The position numbers were made by a program, and so were the translations under genes. Positions 41,794 to 49,669 of a stretch of DNA of 64,000 bases are shown here, piece by piece; within the stretch, counting starts at the first letter, position 1, and every line of letters begins with the position of its first letter. This DNA is from Pseudoselenomonas ruminantium (GTDB taxonomy: Bacteria; Bacillota; Negativicutes; Selenomonadales; Selenomonadaceae). The notes below the pieces were generated by a model. The model worked only from the letters and a program-made list of their open reading frames with translations. It was not told where the DNA came from and made no database searches. The stretch covers positions 1 through 64,000 of the forward strand of contig NZ_FRBC01000020.1 in assembly GCF_900142515.1 (NCBI RefSeq), read 5' to 3'.

Positions 41794-44700
41794 ATGGATA
41801 ATGAATTAGTCAAAGTCAAAATAACACAGGGGCTGCGTACTGCATTTGAAGACAGGTCCATTCAATCAGACTGTGAGTATCGGCCGCAATTTGTATTCAA
41901 TGATTTCCGCAAAGGGCGCAAAGTTTTGGCTTCATTAGAGCGCGAATTGGTTCATTGTGATTGTTTTGCGATTAGCGTGGCCTTTATCACAAAAAGTGGT
42001 TTGACGCCTTTGCTGACTGTTTTTCGAGATTTGGAGCGGCGAAATATTCGTGGCAGGATTATCACCACCGATTATTTATGCTTTAGTGAACCTGCTGCTT
42101 TGGCGCAGTTGCAGGAATTCAGCAACATTGAATTGCGTTTATATCATGCAGATAATCAAATCGGTTTTCATACGAAGGGGTATATTTTCCGGCGTGGCGA
42201 TATATATCGCATCATTGTGGGCAGTTCTAACCTTACAGCCAACGCTTTAACACGTAACGAAGAATGGAATACGCAGCTGATTTCACAGGCGCAGGGCGAA
42301 TATAGCTATTCCCTGGTTACCCGCTTTGAACAGTTATGGAATGACGAAAAATGTCTGGATTATCATTTGGTACAGGCAGATTACCAAAATGCCTATGCGC
42401 ACAATAAACGTGCCCAAATGCTTATGTATACGCCGTCAGCGGGAAAATCATCCTGCTATGATATTTCTGGTGAGGATGGTCTGGATGAATATGTGGCGGA
42501 ATCTTTGTCATCTGTCTATGGCCAAAAGTCAGCTTTAGTGACTTTAAATCCCAATGCGATGCAACGGGATTTTATCGAGAATATGCGGCAGTTGCAGGCG
42601 GTGGGGGCCAAGCGTGCTCTGTTGATTTCAGCTACGGGTACAGGGAAAACATATGCCTCAGCTTTTGCGGTAAAGGATTTTGCGCCACGCAGATTATTGT
42701 TCATCGTTCACCGTGAACAAATCGCCAAGCAGGCACTGAAAAGCTATCGCAAAGTTATCGGTGCTGGTGTAAGTATGGGCCTGTTATCCGGGACGAATAA
42801 GGATACGGAGGCAGAATATATTTTTTCCACAATGCAAACCATGGCCAAGGAAAATATATATACCCAATTCTCGCCGGATGCGTTTGATTATATCGTCATT
42901 GATGAAGTTCACCGTGCCGGGGCTGAGAGTTATCAGCGGATTATTAACTATTTCAAGCCCCGGATGTATTTGGGCATGACAGCTACTCCGGACCGCAGTG
43001 ATGGTTATGATATTTATAAGCTGTTCGATTACAATATTGCTTATGAAATCCGGCTGCAACAGGCACTGGAGGAAGACATGCTTTGTCCCTTCCATTATTT
43101 TGGCATTACCGATATCCAGTTAGCCGATAATCCCGAGGTGGAGGATGATAATCTGGCGAATTTTGCCCGCTTAACCAGCGATGAACGCGTACTGCATATT
43201 ATCAAGGAAGCTGGTTTCTATGGATTTAGTGGAAAGCGTGTAAAGGGACTGATTTTTTGCAGCCGCAATGAGGAAGCCGAAGAACTGTCACGAAAATTCA
43301 ATGAACAGGGGCTGCGCACAATCAACTTATCCGGCAGTAATAGCCAGGCGCAACGCGAAGAGGCAATTGACCGTCTGGTTTCAGATGAGCGTGCAGATTA
43401 TCTGGATTATATCTTTACTGTGGATATATTCAATGAAGGTGTGGATGTTCCAGAAATCAATCAGGTCATCATGCTCCGCCCCACGCAAAGCCCGATTGTC
43501 TTTATCCAGCAGTTGGGACGCGGTTTACGTCAGTACGCGGATAAAGAATATGTCGTCATTCTGGATTTTATTGGCAATTATTTAGGGAATAACTTCATGA
43601 TTCCTATGGCTCTAGCTGGTGACCGCAGCTATAACAAAGATAATATCCGCCGCTGTTTGCTGGAGGGTTCAAGGATTATTCCTGGCGCTTCCACCATTCA
43701 TTTTGATGAGATTGCCAAGAAGCGCATATTCCAATCCATAGATGCCACGAATATCAGCGACTTGCGCCGTATAAAAGAAAGCTATCAGAACCTGAAACAC
43801 AAACTGGGACGCATTCCAAAATTGCTGGATTTTGACCGTTATGGGGAGATGGATGTAATTTGTATCTTCCAGAATAAATCCTTAGGTTCTTACCATGCTT
43901 TTCTCAAAAAATACGATAAACGTGATTACAAGGTAAAATTCAACGACAAAGAGGAAATGTTCCTGAAATTCATTTCGATGAAATGGGCCGAAGGAAAGCG
44001 TCCTCATGAGCTGGAACTTTTAGATATTTTGCTAACAGAACCAATGGATATATTTCCGCGTTTGAAAGAACGGTTGCAAGATAAATGGCAAATCGGTTTT
44101 AAGTCCAATACGGTAACCAATCTGGTTAATATCATGACGGCTAATTTTATAACGGGGTCTGGGGCAAAATCGGTTAGTGACTGTATTTTTATTGAACAGC
44201 TTGCTGATGAATATGTTATAGCGGATGGTTTTGCAAAATGCCTGGCCAATGAGGTGTTTAAACAAGCCGTTGCGGAATTGGTGAAATTTGGCCTGCACCG
44301 TTATCAGCTGAATTACAGCAATCCATATAAGGATAGTGGCTTCCAGTTATATCAGAAATACGAATATGAAGATGTTTGCCGTATCTTAAATTGGGATCAG
44401 AATGTCGTACCCTTGAATATCGGCGGCTATAAGTATGATGATACAACTAAAACATTCCCTGTATTTATTAACTATGATAAGGGTGATGATGTGCAGGATT
44501 CGCTGAATTATCATGACCGCTTCATCAATAATTCACAGCTTATTTCCTTATCTAAAAATAAACGTACATTGCAATCGGATGATGTAACGCGCTTTCAGAA
44601 TGCAAAAGCATTGGGGATTGATGTGGACCTTTTCGTGCGCAAAAATAAAAACGACAATATAGCTAAAAGTTTTTATTATCTTGGCCGCATGACGATGGAA

Positions 44701-44817
44701 CGGGGCGAAGCCGTAAAGATGCAGGGGACTGGTGATGATGCTGTTGAAATGTTCTGGAATCTGGATGTTAGTGTACGGGAAGATATTTACGATTATATCA
44801 CCAGTGAAAATGCTTGA
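41794..44817 (+). CDS. PLD-nuclease/SF2 helicase/DUF3427 protein
   Basis: A 1007-residue multidomain protein. Residues about 20-200 form a phospholipase-D-like domain with FHTKGYIF (His126, Lys128) and GSSNLTANAL, a single HKD site that would need to dimerise. About 250-600 is a superfamily-2 helicase: Walker A ATGTGKT (280-286), motif II DEVH (370-373), TATPDR (about 395) and motif VI QQLGRGLRQY (about 572). The last about 350 residues fit DUF3427. Similar proteins are ResIII-like and occur in defence contexts; a DNA-targeting antiphage or repair role is inferred. It is more AT-rich than its neighbours and is followed 17 bp later by a MutT homologue. Confidence 0.85.
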   Translation: MDNELVKVKITQGLRTAFEDRSIQSDCEYRPQFVFNDFRKGRKVLASLERELVHCDCFAISVAFITKSGLTPLLTVFRDLERRNIRGRIITTDYLCFSEPAALAQLQEFSNIELRLYHADNQIGFHTKGYIFRRGDIYRIIVGSSNLTANALTRNEEWNTQLISQAQGEYSYSLVTRFEQLWNDEKCLDYHLVQADYQNAYAHNKRAQMLMYTPSAGKSSCYDISGEDGLDEYVAESLSSVYGQKSALVTLNPNAMQRDFIENMRQLQAVGAKRALLISATGTGKTYASAFAVKDFAPRRLLFIVHREQIAKQALKSYRKVIGAGVSMGLLSGTNKDTEAEYIFSTMQTMAKENIYTQFSPDAFDYIVIDEVHRAGAESYQRIINYFKPRMYLGMTATPDRSDGYDIYKLFDYNIAYEIRLQQALEEDMLCPFHYFGITDIQLADNPEVEDDNLANFARLTSDERVLHIIKEAGFYGFSGKRVKGLIFCSRNEEAEELSRKFNEQGLRTINLSGSNSQAQREEAIDRLVSDERADYLDYIFTVDIFNEGVDVPEINQVIMLRPTQSPIVFIQQLGRGLRQYADKEYVVILDFIGNYLGNNFMIPMALAGDRSYNKDNIRRCLLEGSRIIPGASTIHFDEIAKKRIFQSIDATNISDLRRIKESYQNLKHKLGRIPKLLDFDRYGEMDVICIFQNKSLGSYHAFLKKYDKRDYKVKFNDKEEMFLKFISMKWAEGKRPHELELLDILLTEPMDIFPRLKERLQDKWQIGFKSNTVTNLVNIMTANFITGSGAKSVSDCIFIEQLADEYVIADGFAKCLANEVFKQAVAELVKFGLHRYQLNYSNPYKDSGFQLYQKYEYEDVCRILNWDQNVVPLNIGGYKYDDTTKTFPVFINYDKGDDVQDSLNYHDRFINNSQLISLSKNKRTLQSDDVTRFQNAKALGIDVDLFVRKNKNDNIAKSFYYLGRMTMERGEAVKMQGTGDDAVEMFWNLDVSVREDIYDYITSENA

Positions 44818-44834
44818 TTTTGGGAGATGTGTGA

Positions 44835-45242
44835 ATGAAAACTATAAATGTAGTTGCCGCTGTAATAAAAAAAGGAAATAAAATTCTGGCTACCCAACGC
44901 GGTTATGGTGAATTCAAGGACGGCTGGGAGTTTCCTGGTGGTAAGATTGAAGCTGGAGAAACTCCTGCGGAAGCAATCGTCAGAGAAATAAAAGAAGAAC
45001 TCGATGCTAAAATCAAAGTGGAGGATAACCTCGGCCTTATCGAGTATGACTATCCTAATTTTCACTTACATATGGAATGTTTTTTATGCTCGCTGGTTTC
45101 AGCTGATCTGACATTGTTAGAACATGAGGATATGAAATGGCTTACTGCCGAAACTATGGACAACGTTGACTGGCTACCTGCAGATGTGGAAATGGCCAAA
45201 AAAGTACAGGAAATATTAAAAACAGAAGCTTTGTCCCAGTAA
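44835..45242 (+). CDS. MutT-like (d)NTP pyrophosphohydrolase
   Basis: 135 residues with a complete Nudix box (GGKIEAGETPAEAIVREIKE then EL). The N-terminal VVAAVIKKGNKILATQRGYG and C-terminal EDMKWLTAETMDNVDWLPAD are typical of the MutT/NudG branch that hydrolyses dCTP, CTP or oxidised dNTPs. It is 17 bp after the helicase gene with GGGAGATG as ribosome site, so the two are one unit. It may sanitise or deplete nucleotides together with the helicase-nuclease; that link is inferred. Confidence 0.9.
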   Translation: MKTINVVAAVIKKGNKILATQRGYGEFKDGWEFPGGKIEAGETPAEAIVREIKEELDAKIKVEDNLGLIEYDYPNFHLHMECFLCSLVSADLTLLEHEDMKWLTAETMDNVDWLPADVEMAKKVQEILKTEALSQ

Positions 45243-45751
45243 AAGTCCATGGATAATTTTATCCGCTGAACACGTCAAAGACACAACCAAAAGGCCCGCG
45301 CAAATGCGCGAGCCCTTGAATTCACTGGCAGAGAGGGGGGATTCGAACTTTCATCGGCCAGCCTTTTTGCCCGCCCTGATGTTATCCACTGGAGCGCACC
45401 TGACCCGTCAATCGCCAGCGGACTGGTCGGCTCCGCTCCTTTGTCCAGTCATCCGCTGCGCCGCCAAGATGCCGAGAACAACCGACAACGCTACGGCCTG
45501 CGGTGGCCGGATTGTAACGCGCGGGAGGTGCGTCTGCACGTCCCGCAAGTAGTTAATGGGCGGAAATAAACTTGAGGTGTCAGATTGGAGCCACAGGTTC
45601 AGAGATAAAAAGTAGCAGCGGGCGGCTGACCAGTCAAATGCCAGCAGCATGTGTACGATGGCGATATTGGGGAAATGTCGGATTTTATGACATTATGCGT
45701 TGATAAGGCTGACAGACCTAAGTAAACTGATTATAAAGGTGGCGTTGACTC
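45243..45751. other. Gap holding the left att remnant and unassigned sequence
   Basis: It holds the left att repeat (45288-45348) and then about 400 bp with no gene I can support. Two imperfect 22-bp direct repeats (45400-45421 and 45626-45647, 18 matches) lie here. A reverse open frame at 45408-45650 has one hydrophobic stretch but no ribosome site; it may be the remnant of a phage membrane protein. Confidence 0.4.
45288..45348 (-). repeat. Left attachment-site remnant (tRNA-Ser 3' end plus terminator)
   Basis: It matches 49344-49405 over about 60 nt with a few differences: the terminator stem (GCCCGCGCA...TGCGCGAGC), the encoded CCA (45326-45328), the acceptor and the T-loop (ATTCGAAC). 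The match stops at the T-arm and no tRNA body follows, as left by site-specific integration at a tRNA 3' end. Confidence 0.8.
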
Positions 45752-46066
45752 ATGCACGAAAGATTAAAGTTGGCTCGAAAGGCGTTGCATTTGACGCAGG
45801 AGTTTGTGGGCAATCAGATGGGGATGGCGCGGACGACGATTGTGGCCATCGAGTCGGGCAAGCGGGACGTCAGTGCCAGTGAACTGGCTGCTTTTGCGGA
45901 ACTGTATGGTATCTCTATGGATGAGCTTGTGCATGGAAGGGCACCGGCAGAGGGAAAGACGGCGCAGTTCGCCCGGGCGTTTGCGGAATTGCAAGCTATG
46001 GATCAGGCAGAAATCATCAATCTGATGCAGTTCAAGAAACGCTATCGGGAGCAGTTGAATGATTGA
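45752..46066 (+). CDS. XRE-family transcriptional regulator
   Basis: 104 residues: N-terminal Cro/C1-type HTH (RLKLARKALHLTQEFVGNQM...RTTIVAIESGKRDVSASEL, about 4-55) and a short helical C-terminal part. AAGGTGG precedes ATG 45752. In this setting it may be the element's repressor or an antitoxin; no toxin or metallopeptidase partner is intact next to it. Confidence 0.85.
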   Translation: MHERLKLARKALHLTQEFVGNQMGMARTTIVAIESGKRDVSASELAAFAELYGISMDELVHGRAPAEGKTAQFARAFAELQAMDQAEIINLMQFKKRYREQLND

Positions 46067-46130
46067 CTTATTGATAACGTGCCCTTAGTGGGTACCTGTA
46101 GCTATCGTATAAGGAGATTGAATATTGCAT

Positions 46131-46461
46131 ATGAAAGAAGATAGTGTTGTATCAAGTACTGAGCAATTACAGCTTATAAATACCATAAAGACTCAAATTC
46201 GTCAGGTTCAGTACCAGACCATTCTAAAGGTCAACAGTCTATTGGCAGATTGGTACGCTGTTGAATGAACATGTGGCTTACGGCAATTCTTTTGTCGATC
46301 GTCTGGCAGCGGAAATTGCCCATGATTTTCCGGGAGTAACGGGTTTTTCTGGGCGTAATCTGCGGTACATGAAGAAGTTTGCTGCAATTACGGATCAGGA
46401 GATTTTGCAGACACTGTCTGCACTTTTCGTATGCCTACATATTCATATATCCTGCCCGTAA
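46131..46461 (+). pseudogene. YhcG/DUF1016-type nuclease gene, frameshifted and truncated
   Basis: ATG 46131 with AAGGAG upstream opens a frame reading QLINTIKTQIRQVQYQTILK, the DUF1016 N-terminal domain of YhcG-like PD-(D/E)XK proteins. It shifts frame just before 46246 and continues as QIGTLLNEHVAYGNSFVDRL and FSGRNLRYMKKFAA, also DUF1016 N-domain, then is lost after about 46430. The C-terminal nuclease domain is absent. Bacterial DUF1016 genes often accompany restriction systems and mobile islands. Confidence 0.8.
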
Positions 46462-46721
46462 TCCATTACGCCCCGGGCGATGGCTCTGGCGATGTCTTCG
46501 CCGTGCAAGGTAAGGATACCGACGTCTTCGCTGTCGATAAAGCCGGTTTCGACGAGGACGGCTGGCATGGTGGTATGGCGCAGGACGCAGAAGGAGGGAT
46601 GGGCTTTGACACCGCGGTCTTTGTAGCCTTGGTCAAAGGGGGAGAGGCTGGCTACGAGCTGGTTTTGGATGGCTTGGGCGAGTCTTCCGCCCGCGCCGTT
46701 TTTGTCGTAGCAGTAGGTTTC
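46443..46721 (-). pseudogene. N-acetylmuramoyl-L-alanine amidase, C-terminal fragment
   Basis: The reverse frame encodes the C-terminal half of an Amidase_3 domain: ETYCYDKNGAGGRLAQAIQN, DRGVKAHPSFCVLRHTTMPA and VLVETGFIDSEDVG, including the conserved E of VETGF. The N-terminal zinc-binding half (DxGHGG) is missing, and the frame breaks at a C/G run near 46730. Probably a phage lysis or host wall amidase relic. Confidence 0.75.
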
Positions 46722-47259
46722 TGCGCCCCGCCCGCCTGGTAGGTGTCCTCGCCTTCGTGTTCGTGGGAGTAGACGGTATAGGTGCCGTCGCCGCGCAGGT
46801 CTTCGCTGATGTAGAGGCAGGCGCCCAGGGCGTTCATGCCGTTTTCGAACAGGCGGCGGCCGGCAATGGTGGCACAAGGTCAATGCCATCAAAGTCCAGC
46901 ATGGCATAGCGGGGCAGGATTTCCCGGGCCACATCCCAGGCCAGGCTGGCGTAGAGCTGGGCCCAGAGCCTTGCCATATGGCCATAGCCAAAATCCCCCA
47001 GGGCCAGCGAAATATCTAAGACATCGCCGCCGGACAGGTCAAAATCCGCCGTCAGGTCAAGAACATGGGGGGCGATATGCAGGGGCACCCGCAGACAGAG
47101 GCCCGCATCGGTCAGACGCTCAGCCAGCAACTGATGCCAATAGCCGGCCAGTGTCGGTTTGCCCGCAGGCGTCATGGCCAGCCCTTCTTCCCGTTCCAGA
47201 CAATCCCCGATATAAAGGGCCTGAGGCCCGTCAATCCGCACCTTTACGCTTTGTTCCAT
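46722..47259 (-). pseudogene. Phage-type protein of unknown function, frameshifted
   Basis: ATG 47259 with AAAGGAG upstream opens 141 codons (MEQSVKVRIDGPQALYIGDC...) to 46834. Comparing frames, the sense continues after a shift near 46868 as ATIAGRRLFENGMNALGACL and YSHEHEGEDTYQAGG up to about 46735. I do not recognise the family; its place beside an amidase relic suggests a phage structural or lysis-region gene. Confidence 0.5.
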
Positions 47260-47355
47260 ATTCGCTGCCACTCCTTTCTCGCAGACCATTGCCAGCCTGG
47301 CCACGGGCTGGCCGTTGACCAGTTCGCGGACCTTGACGCTCAGGATGCCAGCGAT

Positions 47356-47682
47356 AATCTGTTCCCCAAGCGGCTCAAATCCCTGCGGCAGGAAATTTCC
47401 CTGCGGCAGAGCGAGATGGCGCAAATCTTAGGGGTGCCCCTTACCACCTATGCCAACTGGGAGCAGGGACGTTCCTTTCCCAGCGTTGACCGCCTGCCGC
47501 GCATCGCGGCCTTCTTCGATGTGACCGTTGACTACCTCATTGGCGCCAATCGGAGCACCGTGAACCGCCGCATTGTTGAGCAGCTGGCCGTCCTCTCGCC
47601 GGAGCAGCGGCAGGCTGTGGAGTTAGTTTTATCCAGTATGAACAGCAGTAATAAAAGCAGCAACAAATCTAGTAATAAATGA
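47356..47682 (+). pseudogene. XRE-family regulator, apparently 5'-truncated
   Basis: Reading NLFPKRLKSLRQEISLRQ then MAQILGVPLTTYANWEQGRS gives a clear Cro/C1 HTH, followed by PRIAAFFDVTVDYLIGANR, normal for phage repressors, and an Asn/Ser/Lys-rich tail with a repeated SSNK unit. No ATG, GTG or TTG lies in frame near the HTH start, and the upstream sequence belongs to the opposite-strand gene, so a deletion probably joined the two around 47345-47356. Confidence 0.65.
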
Positions 47683-47800
47683 CCATAAGATTAGCGGTGT
47701 TTTGGCAGAACCTACCCACTACTATTAAATAGAAGGTTATGTCTTCTCATTGGGTTCGTCTTAGGGAGGCTGGGGGGCCTTGCGTCCCAAGGGTAAGCGG

Positions 47801-47949
47801 CTATCCACAGGGCACAATGTGCCCGCAGTTGTACCCACAGTTGTACCCGAAGATGTGCCTGCAATAGTACCAACATTGCCATTTATCCACCGGATAATCA
47901 CAAGAAATCCACAATTTATCCACATGGTTATCCACAGAAATGTGGATAA
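47801..47949. other. DnaA-box cluster with short iterons (possible origin)
   Basis: Three perfect DnaA boxes TTATCCACA: 47916-47924 and 47928-47936 (+) and 47941-47949 (reverse). Near matches are at 47801-47809 (CTATCCACA) and 47883-47891 (TTATCCACC). Two copies of CAGTTGTACCC lie at 47826-47847. The region is AT-rich between boxes and lies just upstream of the integrase gene. Confidence 0.7.
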
Positions 47950-47988
47950 GTCCACGCCTTTCCTGTGACTAGTAAGGAGTGACAGGAA

Positions 47989-49221
47989 ATGACAACGACA
48001 AAGAAAAAGGCACATCGTTGTGCCGGCGAAGGTTCGATTTACAAGGATAATACCCGTGACCGCTGGATCGCGCAGATAACCGTGGGCTTTGACGGGCGGA
48101 CTGGCCGCCTTATCAAGCGGACGAAATACACCCGCACCCGCAAGGATGCCCAAGCGGCTTTAGAGGAACTCAAGGAGAAATACGCAAGTCAGACGGCGCT
48201 TTTGGCCTGCAGCATGACGGTGGGCCAGTGGCTTGACCGCTGGTTTGATACCTATTCGCGGCCCCATATCCGGCAGAATACAGCGGCGGGGTATATGCTG
48301 ATGATAGACCTGGCCAAGGAATACGTGGGCAACATTGACCTTGGATTCTTGTGCAGTTTCGACCTGCAGAATATCATCAACAAGCGAATCTATGCCCACT
48401 ATCGGCAGGCCCAGTATTTCCGGACGGTCATGCGCATGGCTTTCCGGCGGGCGGTGAAGTTAAAGCTCATCCCCGAAAATCCCGCCGAGGATTTGGAACT
48501 CCCAAAGAAACCGCCGAAACGGCCCTTGGTGGCTCCCACCAAGGAACAGCGGGAGGCCCTCATTGAGGCCCCGTCCATCTATTACTGCTGGCGGCAGATG
48601 ATGCTCACGGAGTTCATGACAGGTTTGCGCCGCGGGGAACTTTTGGCCATTCATTGGGAGGATTCGAATTTGGACGAAGGCTGGTTTAAAGTCCGCCATG
48701 CCCTGGTCAACGGACGGAAGGAGGAGGGCATGGAAGCCTATCCCGTCTATTTGAGCGAGCCTAAGATGGAAAAGAGCCGCCGCCAGCTTTATCTGCCGCC
48801 CGCCCTTTGCAAGGAGCTTGCGGCCTACAAAGTCCGGCAGATGAAACTTCGCTTGCAGAATGGCCATTGGGAGCACCCCGAAATGGTGTTCACGGATAAG
48901 GATGGGGCCTACATCAGCCCCTGCGTCTTTTCCTCTCAATACGTCAAAATCCGCAAGAAACTGGGCATCAAGACCATCTTCCACATGCTGCGCCACGATA
49001 TGGCCAGCCGCATGAAGGCGTCCCACCAGTTTGACATCAAGGATATTCAGGAGCAGCTGGGCCACAGCACCATCCAAATTACTATGGATATTTATACAAA
49101 TATCAATGAAGAAAAAAGGCCGCAGTCAGCAGCTGGCTCCAGGACGACATGGAAAATGTCGTGGACTTCGGAGAATGTGATAAAAGTAAATCATACCAAC
49201 GGAAATGAAAAAAGGGGATGA
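47989..49221 (+). CDS. Tyrosine-family site-specific integrase, C-terminal frameshift
   Basis: A 410-codon phage/ICE-type integrase: N-terminal AP2-like arm-binding domain (GEGSIYKDNTRDRWIAQI, about 12-60), SAM-like core-binding domain (about 75-165) and catalytic domain with Arg214 (GLRRGELL), His332-x-x-Arg335 (HMLRH), LGHST (about 357) and nucleophile Tyr369 (MDIYTNI). All catalytic residues are present. After Tyr369 an A6 run (49112-49117) appears one base short: adding one A gives AAVSSWLQDDMENVVDFGE, a normal C-terminus. It lies beside the tRNA-Ser target site. Confidence 0.9.
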   Translation: MTTTKKKAHRCAGEGSIYKDNTRDRWIAQITVGFDGRTGRLIKRTKYTRTRKDAQAALEELKEKYASQTALLACSMTVGQWLDRWFDTYSRPHIRQNTAAGYMLMIDLAKEYVGNIDLGFLCSFDLQNIINKRIYAHYRQAQYFRTVMRMAFRRAVKLKLIPENPAEDLELPKKPPKRPLVAPTKEQREALIEAPSIYYCWRQMMLTEFMTGLRRGELLAIHWEDSNLDEGWFKVRHALVNGRKEEGMEAYPVYLSEPKMEKSRRQLYLPPALCKELAAYKVRQMKLRLQNGHWEHPEMVFTDKDGAYISPCVFSSQYVKIRKKLGIKTIFHMLRHDMASRMKASHQFDIKDIQEQLGHSTIQITMDIYTNINEEKRPQSAAGSRTTWKMSWTSENVIKVNHTNGNEKRG

Positions 49222-49342
49222 CCAGCGCAGAAAAATCTGCATGATCGTCCCAACCTGTCTGACGGAAAAATGACCTTTGACGCCCTTTGGCGTCAAAATC
49301 ATTGCCCGCCTGTTGCCCGCAGCGCACCCAAAAAACACGCAC

Positions 49343-49372
49343 AAAAAAAGCCCGCGCAATCGCGCGAGCCCT
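49343..49372 (-). terminator. Terminator of tRNA-Ser (right att region)
   Basis: On the reverse strand GGCTCGCGCG-ATT-GCGCGGGC followed by TTTTTTT. Confidence 0.9.
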
Positions 49373-49405
49373 TGATTTCACTGGCAGAGAGGGTGGGATT
49401 CGAAC
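49344..49405 (-). repeat. Right attachment-site copy
   Basis: The right direct repeat, comprising the tRNA-Ser terminator and the 3' part of the gene (acceptor, T-arm); partner of 45288-45348. Confidence 0.8.
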
Positions 49406-49470
49406 CCACGGTGGCTATTAACCACACTTGATTTCGAGTCAAGCACCTTCGACCACTCGGACACCTCTCC
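49382..49470 (-). tRNA. tRNA-Ser (anticodon CGA)
   Basis: An 89-nt class II tRNA on the reverse strand: acceptor GGAGAGG, anticodon stem CTTGA/TCAAG around CTCGAAA (anticodon CGA), a long variable arm (GTGGTTAATAGCCAC), T-arm GGTTCGAATCC and encoded CCA. It is the integration target of the element to its left. Confidence 0.96.
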
Positions 49471-49496
49471 GTATGTTCAGAATTGAACAAGAAATA

Positions 49497-49525
49497 TTAT
49501 AACACAATAGGCTAGTGGGTGTAAA
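49497..49525 (-). promoter_or_regulatory. Promoter of tRNA-Ser
   Basis: On the reverse strand TTTACA (49525-49520), 17 bp, TATAAT (49502-49497). Confidence 0.75.
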
Positions 49526-49600
49526 GAAGAAGTTTTGTACCCAGTGAAATCTTGCCGTTGAGTTATGGGGGCGTGGTTATGGATGATTGTCCATATTCTA

Positions 49601-49629
49601 TTGCTTTAAAAATTTTCTTATTATATACT
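49601..49629 (+). promoter_or_regulatory. Promoter of the glycerol kinase homologue
   Basis: TTGCTT (49601-49606), 17 bp, TATACT (49624-49629). Confidence 0.7.
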
Positions 49630-49669
49630 ATTCTTAGCGAATAACGGAACGAAGGAAGGGATTTGCTCT

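Larger units (their letters stand above)
45349..49343. mobile_element. Decayed integrative element at tRNA-Ser
   Basis: About 4 kb between the tRNA-derived direct repeats. Contents: XRE regulator, broken YhcG/DUF1016 gene, frameshifted phage-type genes on the reverse strand, truncated XRE gene, DnaA-box cluster and a tyrosine integrase adjacent to the intact tRNA. Packaging, tail and replication genes are missing, so it is a remnant or a minimal satellite-like element. Confidence 0.8.

Noticed and set aside
45326-45400. Possible second tRNA-Ser gene
   Set aside because: Only the 3' end and T-loop are present; no D-arm, anticodon arm or 5' acceptor strand can be formed, so it is an att remnant.
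47761-48153. Reverse open frame with a Gly-Thr repeat
   Set aside because: It covers the DnaA-box/iteron region and the integrase 5' end; the repeated residues are the iterons read as protein.
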